From: an uncultured Lachnospiraceae bacterium
GTDB taxonomy: Bacteria; Bacillota; Clostridia; Lachnospirales; Lachnospiraceae
Length of the DNA: 6,615 bases
Direction of reading: 5' to 3'
Assembly: GCA_902784025.1 (NCBI GenBank)
Contig: CACZTF010000141.1
Location: 1 to 6,615 of the forward strand
A program made the position numbers and the translations under genes. The notes beneath the pieces were generated by a model that was not told where the DNA came from, did no database searches, and was given only the letters and a program-made list of their open reading frames with translations. Positions 1 to 6,615 of the stretch are shown here, one piece after another. Position 1 is the first letter of the stretch; every line of letters begins with the position of its first letter.

Positions 1-24
1 ATCAACGACTTTTTTATATAATCC

Positions 25-46
25 TTTTTTTTTTTTTTTTTTTTTT
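25..46. repeat. 22-nt T homopolymer (poly-A on the minus strand)
   Basis: An uninterrupted run of 22 T lies in the AT-rich non-coding stretch 1-94, downstream of pgsA. It is flanked by CC on both sides, and a shorter T6 run sits at 10-15. On the pgsA transcript this would be a run of A, so it is not the U-tract of a pgsA terminator, and there is no GC-rich hairpin beside it for a plus-strand terminator either. Nothing else in 1-94 is recognisable as a gene. Runs this long are prone to length change during replication and to miscounting in sequencing, so the exact length is uncertain. Confidence 0.9.
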
Positions 47-94
47 CCTTATAATACACATTTGATCATTTAAAATGTCTTTATGCACATAAAA

Positions 95-643
95 TCAGTT
101 ACCCCCATTTATAACCCCCTTATTATTTATAAAATAATCTATCATTGATATTACCGTAAGCACCAGTGCAGCATAAACAAAAATCTGAGTGATAACGACC
201 ATTGGTATGTTTTTAAAATCTATTATCAGAAGCATTGTAGCGATCATTTGTACAACGGTTTTTATCTTACCCCATTTGCCGGCTGCTATCACATTACCTC
301 TTCCTGCAGCCACCAGCCTGAACCCGCTAATGATAAATTCACGTGCTATGATGATGATAACTATCCAGCCGAATATCCTGCCCAGATCAGTAAGGGCGAT
401 AAGAGCAGAACATACCAACAGCTTATCTGCCAGAGGATCCATAAATTTACCGAAGTCAGTGATCATATTATATTTTCTGGCTATATATCCGTCAACTGCA
501 TCCGTAGCGCTGGCTACACAAAAGATCGCAAATGCGACCCAGTTTGTTGCTCCGTTATCCGTGTTGATATACAGTATGATCAAAAAAATGGGTATCAGAG
601 CTATGCGAAACAATGTAAGTTTATTGGGAAGATTCATTTTCAT
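95..643 (-). CDS. pgsA: CDP-diacylglycerol--glycerol-3-phosphate 3-phosphatidyltransferase (phosphatidylglycerophosphate synthase)
   Basis: This integral membrane enzyme joins CDP-diacylglycerol and glycerol-3-phosphate to form phosphatidylglycerophosphate and CMP, the committed step to phosphatidylglycerol and cardiolipin. The protein has 182 residues, normal for the family. The CDP-alcohol phosphotransferase signature D-x2-DG-x2-AR-x8-G-x3-D-x3-D is complete: D48, D51, G52, A55, R56, G65, D69 and D73, which bind metal and the CDP group. Hydrophobic stretches at about 9-28, 33-47, 74-86, 90-108, 128-142 and 147-170 fit a multi-pass membrane protein. The N-terminal MNLPNKLTLFRI is typical of PgsA. 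The stop is TGA. The gene follows rimO after a 103-nt gap in which I saw no clear promoter, so it is either the last gene of the operon or separately expressed. All key residues are intact. Confidence 0.96.
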   Translation of the reverse strand: MKMNLPNKLTLFRIALIPIFLIILYINTDNGATNWVAFAIFCVASATDAVDGYIARKYNMITDFGKFMDPLADKLLVCSALIALTDLGRIFGWIVIIIIAREFIISGFRLVAAGRGNVIAAGKWGKIKTVVQMIATMLLIIDFKNIPMVVITQIFVYAALVLTVISMIDYFINNKGVINGGN

Positions 644-650
644 AATCGTG

Positions 651-656
651 CTCCTT
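651..656 (-). promoter_or_regulatory. Ribosome binding site of pgsA
   Basis: On the minus strand AAGGAG stands 7 nt before the ATG at 641-643. A second ATG is codon 3 (635-637), but its spacing of 13 nt would be too long, so the site favours the first ATG. Confidence 0.8.
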
Positions 657-746
657 ATTATTACTTATTATTTCAGATAGTATCTTTGATAAAAATGCAG
701 GAACATCCAAAGTGAAGGATCATATTACAGCATGGAGTGCTATTCA

Positions 747-1589
747 TCATACTGCTTCACCAAGCAGGTCATACTCTGTCGCCCCTGTTATCCTTACCTT
801 GATAAAGCTTCCTGAAATAAGATCACGGCTCAGTACATCTCCGGGAGAAACAAACACCTGACCATCCACATCAGGAGCATCCCTGTAGGAACGACAGACA
901 TACACATCATCCTCGGGAAGATACCCGTCAACTATCACTTCATAGGTCTTTCCCACAAGCGCTTTTGATACTTTTGCAGATATTCCCTGCTGAAGTTCCA
1001 TGAGTTCATTACGTCTTGCAGTTATCACATCAGGCTCAACCTTATGGGAAAAACCTGCCGCAGGTGTACCTTCCTCTTCAGAATATTCAAAAACTCCCAG
1101 TCTGTCAAACTCGTTATAATTAACAAAATTTTTCAAAACATCATGATCGTAATTTGTTTCACCCGGAAATCCCGATATAAGAGTTGTTCTAATACAGATG
1201 TCAGGAATCTCACGCTTTAGTTTGTCTATTATCTTTTCAATGGTCTTTTTATTGGTCTTGCGTCCCATGGCCTTAAGTATGGGATCAGAAGCGTGCTGGA
1301 CCGGCATGTCTATATAATGAAGAAGTTTTGGCTCGTTCTTCATAAGATATATAAGATCATCCGTTATCTCCTCAGGATAGCAGTAAAGGAGACGTATCCA
1401 CTTAAGATCCTGTATAGTTGCAAGTGCCTTTATAAGCTTTGTCAGGAGTTTTTTCTTTCCCGGCATGTCTGCCCCGTACATAGTGACCTCCTGAGCCACC
1501 AGTATCAGTTCTTTTGTGCCGTTTGCCACCAGATCCTTCGCCCTCTCCATAAGATAATCCATGGGGTATGACCTGTAACCCCCTCTCAC
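747..1589 (-). CDS. rimO: RimO C-terminal fragment (radical SAM barrel and TRAM domain), downstream of the stop
   Basis: The frame is open from just after the TAA to the TGA at 747-749. Full-length numbering continues K152, N153, C154, T155, Y156, C157, supplying the last two cysteines of CxxxCxxC, followed by IIPKVRGGYRS. Conserved RimO blocks follow: VAQEVTMYG (about 192-200), DMPVQHASDPILKAMGR (255-271), SGFPGET (300-306) and EYSEEEGTPAA (329-339). The TRAM domain, which presents S12, spans about 372-441. The start given is the GTG at 1587-1589, which reads as an ordinary Val in RimO. Neither it nor the ATG at 1560-1562 has a convincing ribosome binding site, and starting at either would drop C154 and C157. 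I therefore regard this as the remainder of rimO, not an independent gene. Confidence 0.55.
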   Translation of the reverse strand: MRGGYRSYPMDYLMERAKDLVANGTKELILVAQEVTMYGADMPGKKKLLTKLIKALATIQDLKWIRLLYCYPEEITDDLIYLMKNEPKLLHYIDMPVQHASDPILKAMGRKTNKKTIEKIIDKLKREIPDICIRTTLISGFPGETNYDHDVLKNFVNYNEFDRLGVFEYSEEEGTPAAGFSHKVEPDVITARRNELMELQQGISAKVSKALVGKTYEVIVDGYLPEDDVYVCRSYRDAPDVDGQVFVSPGDVLSRDLISGSFIKVRITGATEYDLLGEAV

Positions 1590-1619
1590 TTTAGGGATTA
1601 TGCAATAAGTACAGTTTTT

Positions 1620-2072
1620 TTAACAGCCTTCAGCTATCTTCAGATACTCGTACCATCCTCCGGTTACGCTTACCCTGTCCGCCTTTACTATAGGCATACG
1701 GTCTGTCTTATCCATGTAAATGCGGTCTCCCCCTTCAAGGGCTTCCAGTATCTTATCGATAGATGTAGTACCAAGTATAACGTCGATCTCAGGGATCTCA
1801 TCGAGTATCTCATCCTTGTATCTGGTGGCAAGACATCCGCATACTATCAGCTTATTACATACTCCTTCTGTTTTAAGACGTGCCATTTCAAGAATGGTCT
1901 CGATACTTTCCTGCTTGGCATCATGTATAAAACAGCAGGTATTGATGATCACAGCCTCTGCCTCAGCATCTTCATTTGTGATGCAGTGACCATTCTCTGT
2001 CAGGAGACCGATCATCTCCTCGGAATCCACTAAATTTTTATCGCACCCAAGCGATACAAATAATATCTTCAT
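1620..2072 (-). CDS. rimO: RimO N-terminal fragment (MTTase domain), ends at the premature TAA
   Basis: This is the 150-residue product expected if the TAA is obeyed. It holds the whole methylthiotransferase N-terminal domain, with the three family cysteines that bind the auxiliary [4Fe-4S] cluster: C10 (in SLGC), C46 (in NTC) and C80 (in CGC). C47, C72 and C78 are additional cysteines. It stops right after C150, the first cysteine of the radical-SAM cluster, so it lacks the SAM-binding barrel and the TRAM domain and should have no catalytic activity. It has the only good ribosome binding site of the gene. Confidence 0.75.
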   Translation of the reverse strand: MKILFVSLGCDKNLVDSEEMIGLLTENGHCITNEDAEAEAVIINTCCFIHDAKQESIETILEMARLKTEGVCNKLIVCGCLATRYKDEILDEIPEIDVILGTTSIDKILEALEGGDRIYMDKTDRMPIVKADRVSVTGGWYEYLKIAEGC

Positions 2073-2100
2073 TTCTCACTCCGTTTAAATTATGAGATCC

Positions 2101-3903
2101 TTAGTAAGCCCGGCATTCCTCAAGTTCCCGCAGCCATTCCTGTGCATAAACATCGCCGGGTATCAGAAAACCGCTGCGTGGAGAAAGGGAATACTCAAAC
2201 ACCTTAGGTCCCACAGGCATGCATGACCTTTTAAACTGTTGTGTAAAAAAACGCTTTAAAAAGATCTTAAAAGTATTGTAAATGATTTCTTCACTATAGC
2301 TGTCCTCAAAAACCTCCACAGCTTGTTGATATATATCCTTCATATCCTCATTTCCGTAATATAAAAAATGATAAAGGAAAAAATCATGAAGTACGTAAGG
2401 TCCCAAACTTTCCTCAGTCTTCTGGACTATACTGCCGTCTTCTCCTACAGGCAAAAGCTCAGGACTCACCGGCGTGTCGATGATATCCTCAATAATGACG
2501 GAAAGTTCATCCCTTCCTGCTCTGTCTGCCACCCTGGAGATATAAGTCCTGAGAACCGGGGCGATAACCGTTTTGGGAACTCCTGCATTTACAGAGAAAT
2601 TCGACATGTGATCCCCGTTATATGTACACCATCCAAGCGCCAGCTCTGACATATCTCCTGTACCTATAACTATGGCATTTTCTTTATTAGCTAAATCCAT
2701 AAGTATCATGGTCCGGGTGCGTGCCTGGGCATTTTCAAATGTAATATCAGCCACAAAGCCACTATTTTCTACAGGCTGACCTATGCTTTCCAAATGTGCC
2801 GACACCTGTTCCCTTATATCGATCGTGATCAAAGTCACGCCAAAAAACTCTGCCAGTTTTACCGCATTATCTTTAGTCCTGTCTCCGGTACCGAAACCCG
2901 GCATAGTCACACATATTATTCCCTTGCGGTTAAGGCCATAACTGTCAAATGCATTTACAGCTGCGATAAGAGCCAATGTGGAATCAAGACCTCCGGAAAG
3001 ACCTATGATACATTTATACATATGCAGGAAAGATAACCGCTCCCCCAACGCTGTAGCCTGGATCTTCATGATCTCAAGACAAAACATATCCGCTGCATCT
3101 TCATCACAGGGAAGAAAAGACCTTTCCTTAAAAAAACGGGAGGGAGACATGTACGGTATTGCCTGATTCTGCGGGTTATCAGTATCAAATATGCACATTC
3201 CCTGTTTAACGGAAAAGTCTATGACCGAACCCTCTGAGGCGTATGCTTTCAATCCGCTGTATACACACTCATCGGATGATTCACCGGAGCCTGAGGATAC
3301 GCAAATGTACTCAGAGACTTCTGCAGACTCTGAGGCAAGCATATCAAGCTCCTCAGATACATTGCCGGCATAAAGCTCAAGATTACACATATATACAGCA
3401 ATATCCGGGATCTCCTGATCCGGCATCCATAATATGTGATATGTCAGAAATAAAATCCTTTTACCCTTGTGCAGGATGGGCTTCATCACATCGTCAAACT
3501 CAAAGTAATGTTTTTTGCCTTCAATAAAAATGAAACGGTCATCTGTGATAACCAAAGGCACATTTTTTGAGATAAAGGTTTCGAAACTGCCGTTTTTGAT
3601 AAGGGCTATACAGCTTTCACCCCGCTTTGTCGAGTATTTATATACGGGAAATCCCACTGCAATAAGCATATCTTTAAAAACGGCAGTCGCATTTTTAATC
3701 CTGATAAGGGCTTTTTCTACAGCTGTACGCAGTGTCTCAGAATCAAAAAGATCACCACAGGAACACCCCGTAAGAGCAAAAGCCGGGAAAGCCGCCACGT
3801 CACATCCTGCCTCATATGCCTGTTTTGCATGATCAATGATAAGATCCGCATTATAAGCACAATCCGCTAAATGTATACTTGGTGTAATCGCAGCTATCTT
3901 CAT
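2101..3903 (-). CDS. nadE: NAD+ synthetase, two-domain (glutamine-dependent type) with a degenerate glutaminase domain
   Basis: This enzyme amidates nicotinic acid adenine dinucleotide to NAD+ with ATP, the last step of NAD synthesis. Of 600 residues, about 1-245 are a nitrilase-type amidase domain and about 270-600 the synthetase. The synthetase looks fully functional: PP-loop SGGLDST (303-309), MPGFGTGDRT (334-343), TFENAQARTRT (388-398) and TGDMSELALGWCTYNGDHMS (415-434). The amidase domain keeps the fold markers LTG-x-SCGDLF (44-53) and the Lys of the triad (K113, in SKNVPL). The usual FPELxLTG is here FPAFALTG, so the catalytic Glu is A41. The usual EICEDLW is here LTYHILW, so the nucleophilic Cys is Y155. 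Glutamine hydrolysis is therefore unlikely, and free ammonia is the probable nitrogen source. The length is somewhat short for the two-domain family. The ATG overlaps the valS stop (ATGA) and follows GGAGG by 10 nt inside valS, implying coupled translation. The stop is TAA. Confidence 0.94.
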   Translation of the reverse strand: MKIAAITPSIHLADCAYNADLIIDHAKQAYEAGCDVAAFPAFALTGCSCGDLFDSETLRTAVEKALIRIKNATAVFKDMLIAVGFPVYKYSTKRGESCIALIKNGSFETFISKNVPLVITDDRFIFIEGKKHYFEFDDVMKPILHKGKRILFLTYHILWMPDQEIPDIAVYMCNLELYAGNVSEELDMLASESAEVSEYICVSSGSGESSDECVYSGLKAYASEGSVIDFSVKQGMCIFDTDNPQNQAIPYMSPSRFFKERSFLPCDEDAADMFCLEIMKIQATALGERLSFLHMYKCIIGLSGGLDSTLALIAAVNAFDSYGLNRKGIICVTMPGFGTGDRTKDNAVKLAEFFGVTLITIDIREQVSAHLESIGQPVENSGFVADITFENAQARTRTMILMDLANKENAIVIGTGDMSELALGWCTYNGDHMSNFSVNAGVPKTVIAPVLRTYISRVADRAGRDELSVIIEDIIDTPVSPELLPVGEDGSIVQKTEESLGPYVLHDFFLYHFLYYGNEDMKDIYQQAVEVFEDSYSEEIIYNTFKIFLKRFFTQQFKRSCMPVGPKVFEYSLSPRSGFLIPGDVYAQEWLRELEECRAY

Positions 3904-6524
3904 GCTAAAGAGGCCTCCACCTTTTCCAGCATCTGTTTATACTTTGCCAGCTTCTCTTTCTCCTCCTCTACCTTTGCAGGAGGTGCCTTAGAGATAAATC
4001 TGTCGTTTGCCAGCATTCCTTCGCAGCGTTTTACCTCACCTTCAAGTCTCTCCTTCTCAGCAAGCAGCTTCTTTCTCTCTTCTTCCCTGTCCACAAGCCC
4101 TTCAAGAGGAACATAAACGGTGGCGTTCTCTATAACACTTGACAGGGCGTCCTCAGGCACTCCGCTCTTATCCCGGATCACATCAAGCTTCTCAGCCTTA
4201 GCAAGCAGCTTAAATATATTTCTCCCCTTTTCAAAGCACTCTGCGGTCTCGTCATTATCGGCCGCAACTATTACATTTACCTTTTTACCCGGAGGAATAT
4301 CCTTTTCCGCTCTCATATTCCTTACGGCCTTTACCGCATCCTTGAGCACAGAGGTCTCACGCTCCTCAACGGGGAAGTTAAACTCTTCTTTATATACCGG
4401 CCAGCTTGAGATAACTATGGACTCCTCATCTGACTGGAGACCGCAGAATATTTCTTCCGTAACAAATGGCATAAAGGGATGAAGGAGTTTGAGCAGTGTT
4501 ATCTGTGCTGTCTTAAGGGTCCATACTGCTGCCTCTTTGGTATCGTCCTTATCATCATAAAGACGGGACTTGACCATCTCCACATACCAGTCACAGAATT
4601 CATCCCAGGCAAATCCGGAAATCTTATCGTAGGCAATGCCAAGCTCATACTTATCAAGATTATCGGTAACCTCTTTTACCAGACGGTTCAATCCCGAAAG
4701 CATCCACTTATCCGTATCAGTAAGATTACCGGGCATTTCTGCTCCGGCCTTAACTTTTTCATCCGGATCGTTCATCATTATGAACCTTGCGGAGTTCCAC
4801 ATCTTGTTAGCGAAATTTCTTGCCGCCTCTACACGGGATATAAAAAATCTCATATCATTACCCGGTGATGTATTTGATATAAGTGAAGCTCTTAAGGCGT
4901 CAGCGCCGTACTGTTCTATTATCTCAAGAGGATCTATACCGTTACCTAGGGATTTACTCATCTTACGGCCTTCGGAATCCCTGACGAGACCGTGAAACAA
5001 AACATCCTTGAAAGGACGCTGACCCATATGCTCAAAGCCTGAGAACATCATCCTGATGACCCAGAAAAAGAGGATGTCGTAACCTGTCACCAGTACATCC
5101 GTGGGGTAGAATTTCTCAAGATCTTTTGTCTTTTCCGGCCATCCGAGGGTGGAAAAAGGCCACAGAGCAGAGGAAAACCAGGTATCAAGGGTATCCTCAT
5201 CCCTGCGCAGTGTTCCGCCGCACTTGGGACACTTTTCTTCCTCTCTCTCAAATACGAAAACATCTTTACAAGCATCACAATAATATGCCGGAATCCTGTG
5301 CCCCCACCAAAGCTGTCTTGAGATACACCAGTCCTTGATATTATCTGTCCAGTGGTAAAATGTCTTGTCCATGCTGGAAGGTACAAGCCTTATGTCTCCC
5401 GTCTTAACCGCATTTACCGCAGGCTTGATCAGATCCTCCATCTTCACGAACCACTGGGGCTTGATCATTGGCTCCACTGTGGTATGGCAGCGGTCATGTG
5501 TACCAACATTATGCTTGTGATCCTCCGTCTTGATAAGAAGACCTTCTGCCTCGAGATCACTGACTATCAGCTTACGTGCATCGTATCTGTCCAGACCTGA
5601 ATACTTTCCATATCCCCCGGCAATTGTTGCATCGTCATTCAGAACATTTATCCGGGGAAGATCATGTCTCTCTCCCACTGCAAAATCGTTAGGGTCATGG
5701 GCAGGGGTTATCTTAACCACGCCTGTTCCGAACTCAGGATCCACATATTCATCAGCGATAACAGGTATCTCTCTGTTTACCAGAGGCAGTATAACAGTTT
5801 TACCCACTATATCCTTATATCTCTCATCATCCGGGTGTACTGCCACCGCAGTATCACCAAGCATGGTCTCCGGTCTTGTGGTGGCAAGGCATACAAAACG
5901 GCCTTCCTCACCTGTCACAGGATACTTAAGATGCCAGAAATGTCCATCCTGTTCTTCATACTCCACCTCTGCGTCTGAAATGGAGGTCTTACACACGGGA
6001 CACCAGTTGATCAGCCTTGCTCCTTTGTAAATAAGACCCTTGTCGTACATATTTACAAAGGCTTTGGTAACTGCCTTGCTAAGTCCTTCATCCATGGTGA
6101 AGCGTTCCCTGCTCCAGTCACAGGACGAACCTATCTTTTTAAGCTGGGAAATGATAGTACCCCCGTACTCCTCTTTCCACTCCCATGTTCTCTTTAAGAA
6201 AGCTTCACGACCTATCTCTTTTTTATCCTTACCTTCTTTCTTAAGAGCTTCGGTAACCTTTACCTCTGTGGAAATACTGGCATGATCCGTCCCAGGGACC
6301 CACAATGCCTCATAGCCGCTCATCCTCTTAAACCTTATGAGTATATCCTGCATAGTGTTGTCCAGAGCATGCCCCATATGCAGCTTTCCGGTAATATTCG
6401 GCGGCGGCATGACTATAGTAAAGGGCTCCCTGTCGCTATCGGCAGAAGCCCTGAAATAACCTTTATTTACCCATTTTTCATATAATCTTCCCTCAATGTC
6501 AGAGGGTGAATATTTTTTATCCAA
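3900..6524 (-). CDS. valS: Valyl-tRNA synthetase
   Basis: This cytoplasmic class I synthetase charges tRNA-Val and edits mischarged threonine. Its 874 residues match the bacterial family. In order: catalytic HIGH-type motif HMGH at 49-52 within PPPNITGKLHMGH; GTDHASI (78-84); a first Cys pair C175/C178; the CP1 editing domain with TTRPETMLGDTAVAVH (215-230) and the block TPAHDPNDF (273-281); the WWGHRIP region (406-412) with a zinc-type knuckle C416, C419, C432, C435; DTWFSS (447-452); KMSKS at 521-525; a helical anticodon-binding domain (about 600-750); and a C-terminal coiled coil (about 808-872) rich in Lys and Glu that contacts tRNA. No key residue is missing. The start is TTG, supported by a GAGG site. 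The stop TGA overlaps the nadE start by 4 nt. It lies 19 nt after a small upstream frame, so it is probably inside an operon. No T-box leader fits in the visible gap. Confidence 0.98.
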   Translation of the reverse strand: MDKKYSPSDIEGRLYEKWVNKGYFRASADSDREPFTIVMPPPNITGKLHMGHALDNTMQDILIRFKRMSGYEALWVPGTDHASISTEVKVTEALKKEGKDKKEIGREAFLKRTWEWKEEYGGTIISQLKKIGSSCDWSRERFTMDEGLSKAVTKAFVNMYDKGLIYKGARLINWCPVCKTSISDAEVEYEEQDGHFWHLKYPVTGEEGRFVCLATTRPETMLGDTAVAVHPDDERYKDIVGKTVILPLVNREIPVIADEYVDPEFGTGVVKITPAHDPNDFAVGERHDLPRINVLNDDATIAGGYGKYSGLDRYDARKLIVSDLEAEGLLIKTEDHKHNVGTHDRCHTTVEPMIKPQWFVKMEDLIKPAVNAVKTGDIRLVPSSMDKTFYHWTDNIKDWCISRQLWWGHRIPAYYCDACKDVFVFEREEEKCPKCGGTLRRDEDTLDTWFSSALWPFSTLGWPEKTKDLEKFYPTDVLVTGYDILFFWVIRMMFSGFEHMGQRPFKDVLFHGLVRDSEGRKMSKSLGNGIDPLEIIEQYGADALRASLISNTSPGNDMRFFISRVEAARNFANKMWNSARFIMMNDPDEKVKAGAEMPGNLTDTDKWMLSGLNRLVKEVTDNLDKYELGIAYDKISGFAWDEFCDWYVEMVKSRLYDDKDDTKEAAVWTLKTAQITLLKLLHPFMPFVTEEIFCGLQSDEESIVISSWPVYKEEFNFPVEERETSVLKDAVKAVRNMRAEKDIPPGKKVNVIVAADNDETAECFEKGRNIFKLLAKAEKLDVIRDKSGVPEDALSSVIENATVYVPLEGLVDREEERKKLLAEKERLEGEVKRCEGMLANDRFISKAPPAKVEEEKEKLAKYKQMLEKVEASLA

Positions 6525-6532
6525 AATCTTTA

Positions 6533-6536
6533 CCTC
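6533..6536 (-). promoter_or_regulatory. Ribosome binding site of valS, setting a TTG start
   Basis: On the minus strand the sequence reads ACGAGGTAAAGATT then TTG. GAGG is 8 nt before the TTG at 6522-6524. There is no ATG or GTG in frame between the upstream stop and this point, and the first conserved ValRS residues (KYSPSDIEGRLYEKW) follow at once, so TTG is the likely initiator. Confidence 0.75.
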
Positions 6537-6543
6537 GTGTTTT

Positions 6544-6615
6544 TTATTTTACCGACAGCAGCATGTCCATCTCTTCGCTCACATCATCAACATCCCGATC
6601 GAGTGCCACAGCCAT
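6544..6615 (-). CDS. 3' end of an unidentified gene, cut by the window edge
   Basis: The minus-strand frame entering from the window edge reads MAVALDRDVDDVSEEMDMLLSVK and ends with TAA at 6544-6546. The other two minus-strand frames hit stops within this stretch, and this frame ends only 19 nt before valS, as expected for a preceding operon gene. The ATG at the very edge may be an internal methionine, so the true start is unknown. The acidic tail matches no family that I recognise. It could also be a chance open frame, since only 23 codons are visible. Confidence 0.4.
   Translation of the reverse strand: MAVALDRDVDDVSEEMDMLLSVK

Larger units (their letters stand above)
747..2072 (-). pseudogene. 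rimO: Ribosomal protein S12 methylthiotransferase RimO, interrupted by an in-frame TAA at codon 151
   Basis: Read through the stop, this frame gives a 441-position product, the usual RimO length, with domains in order: N-terminal MTTase (UPF0004), radical SAM, TRAM. RimO adds a methylthio group to a conserved aspartate of ribosomal protein S12 using two [4Fe-4S] clusters. The ATG at 2070-2072 follows GGAG at 6 nt, and nadE ends 28 nt upstream. The codons around the break read TGT TAA AAA AAC TGT, so the TAA (1620-1622) falls inside the CxxxCxxC motif, between C150 and C154. Both halves are in the same frame, so this is a substitution and not a one-base indel. No other stop or decay is visible, which suggests a very recent mutation or a base error. 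The identity is RimO rather than MiaB or MtaB because of the N-terminal SLGCDKNLVDSE. As written, the gene cannot make an active enzyme without readthrough. Confidence 0.88.

Noticed and set aside
80..93. Inverted repeat TTTATG-CA-CATAAA just after pgsA, as a possible terminator
   Set aside because: The stem is only 6 bp and AT-rich, with a 2-nt centre and no U-run after it on either strand.
644..746. Possible separate promoter for pgsA in the rimO-pgsA gap
   Set aside because: TTGGAT and TTCACT resemble -35 boxes, but no good -10 box sits at 16-18 nt from either. Only the ribosome binding site is convincing.
1615..1622. A7 run and A-AAA-AAC slippery heptamer at the rimO stop, as a possible programmed frameshift or transcript-slippage rescue
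   Set aside because: The TAA is the first codon of the run and the downstream coding frame is the same as the upstream one. A -1 or +1 shift or an added A would leave the stop or lose the correct frame, so slippage alone cannot restore RimO.
1620..1622. TAA as a recoded amino-acid codon
   Set aside because: Selenocysteine uses TGA and pyrrolysine uses TAG. TAA ends nadE at 2101-2103 in the same window, and there is no sign of a reassigned code.
5087..5386. Minus-strand open frame of 99 codons within valS in another frame
   Set aside because: It overlaps the zinc-knuckle and DTWFSS region of ValRS and resembles no protein family, so it is a shadow frame.
5530..6030. Plus-strand open frame of 166 codons opposite valS
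   Set aside because: It is fully antisense to a well-conserved ValRS region, has no recognisable domain or ribosome binding site, and is low in complexity.

Overview
This 6.6 kb window looks like bacterial housekeeping DNA. The moderately AT-rich base use, strong AGGAG-type ribosome binding sites, gene order and protein style point to a Firmicute of the Clostridia, plausibly Lachnospiraceae. That taxonomic guess is inferred from protein resemblance only. All real genes lie on the minus strand, so the transcript reads from right to left.

Layout in reading direction: the last 23 codons of an unidentified gene (6544-6615, cut by the window edge); valS, valyl-tRNA synthetase (3900-6524, TTG start); nadE, a two-domain NAD+ synthetase (2101-3903, ATGA overlap with valS); rimO, ribosomal protein S12 methylthiotransferase (747-2072, broken by an in-frame TAA); and pgsA, phosphatidylglycerophosphate synthase (95-643). 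The left edge (1-94) is non-coding and carries a run of 22 T. Gaps are 19 nt, a 4-nt overlap, 28 nt and 103 nt, so at least the first four genes are probably one operon. I saw no convincing promoter or terminator in the window. The genes do not form one pathway. They cover tRNA charging, NAD synthesis, ribosomal protein modification and phospholipid synthesis, as is common in core operons.

Two things are out of the ordinary. First, nadE has the domain layout of the glutamine-dependent enzyme, but its N-terminal nitrilase-type glutaminase domain has lost the catalytic Glu and Cys while the synthetase domain is intact. It is therefore probably a pseudo-glutaminase fused to an ammonia-using synthetase. 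Second, rimO carries a single TAA exactly between the first and second cysteines of its CxxxCxxC radical-SAM motif. The reading frame stays open and well conserved on both sides, which suggests a very recent nonsense mutation, a base error, or less likely readthrough. No mobile element, CRISPR array, tRNA or rRNA was seen.
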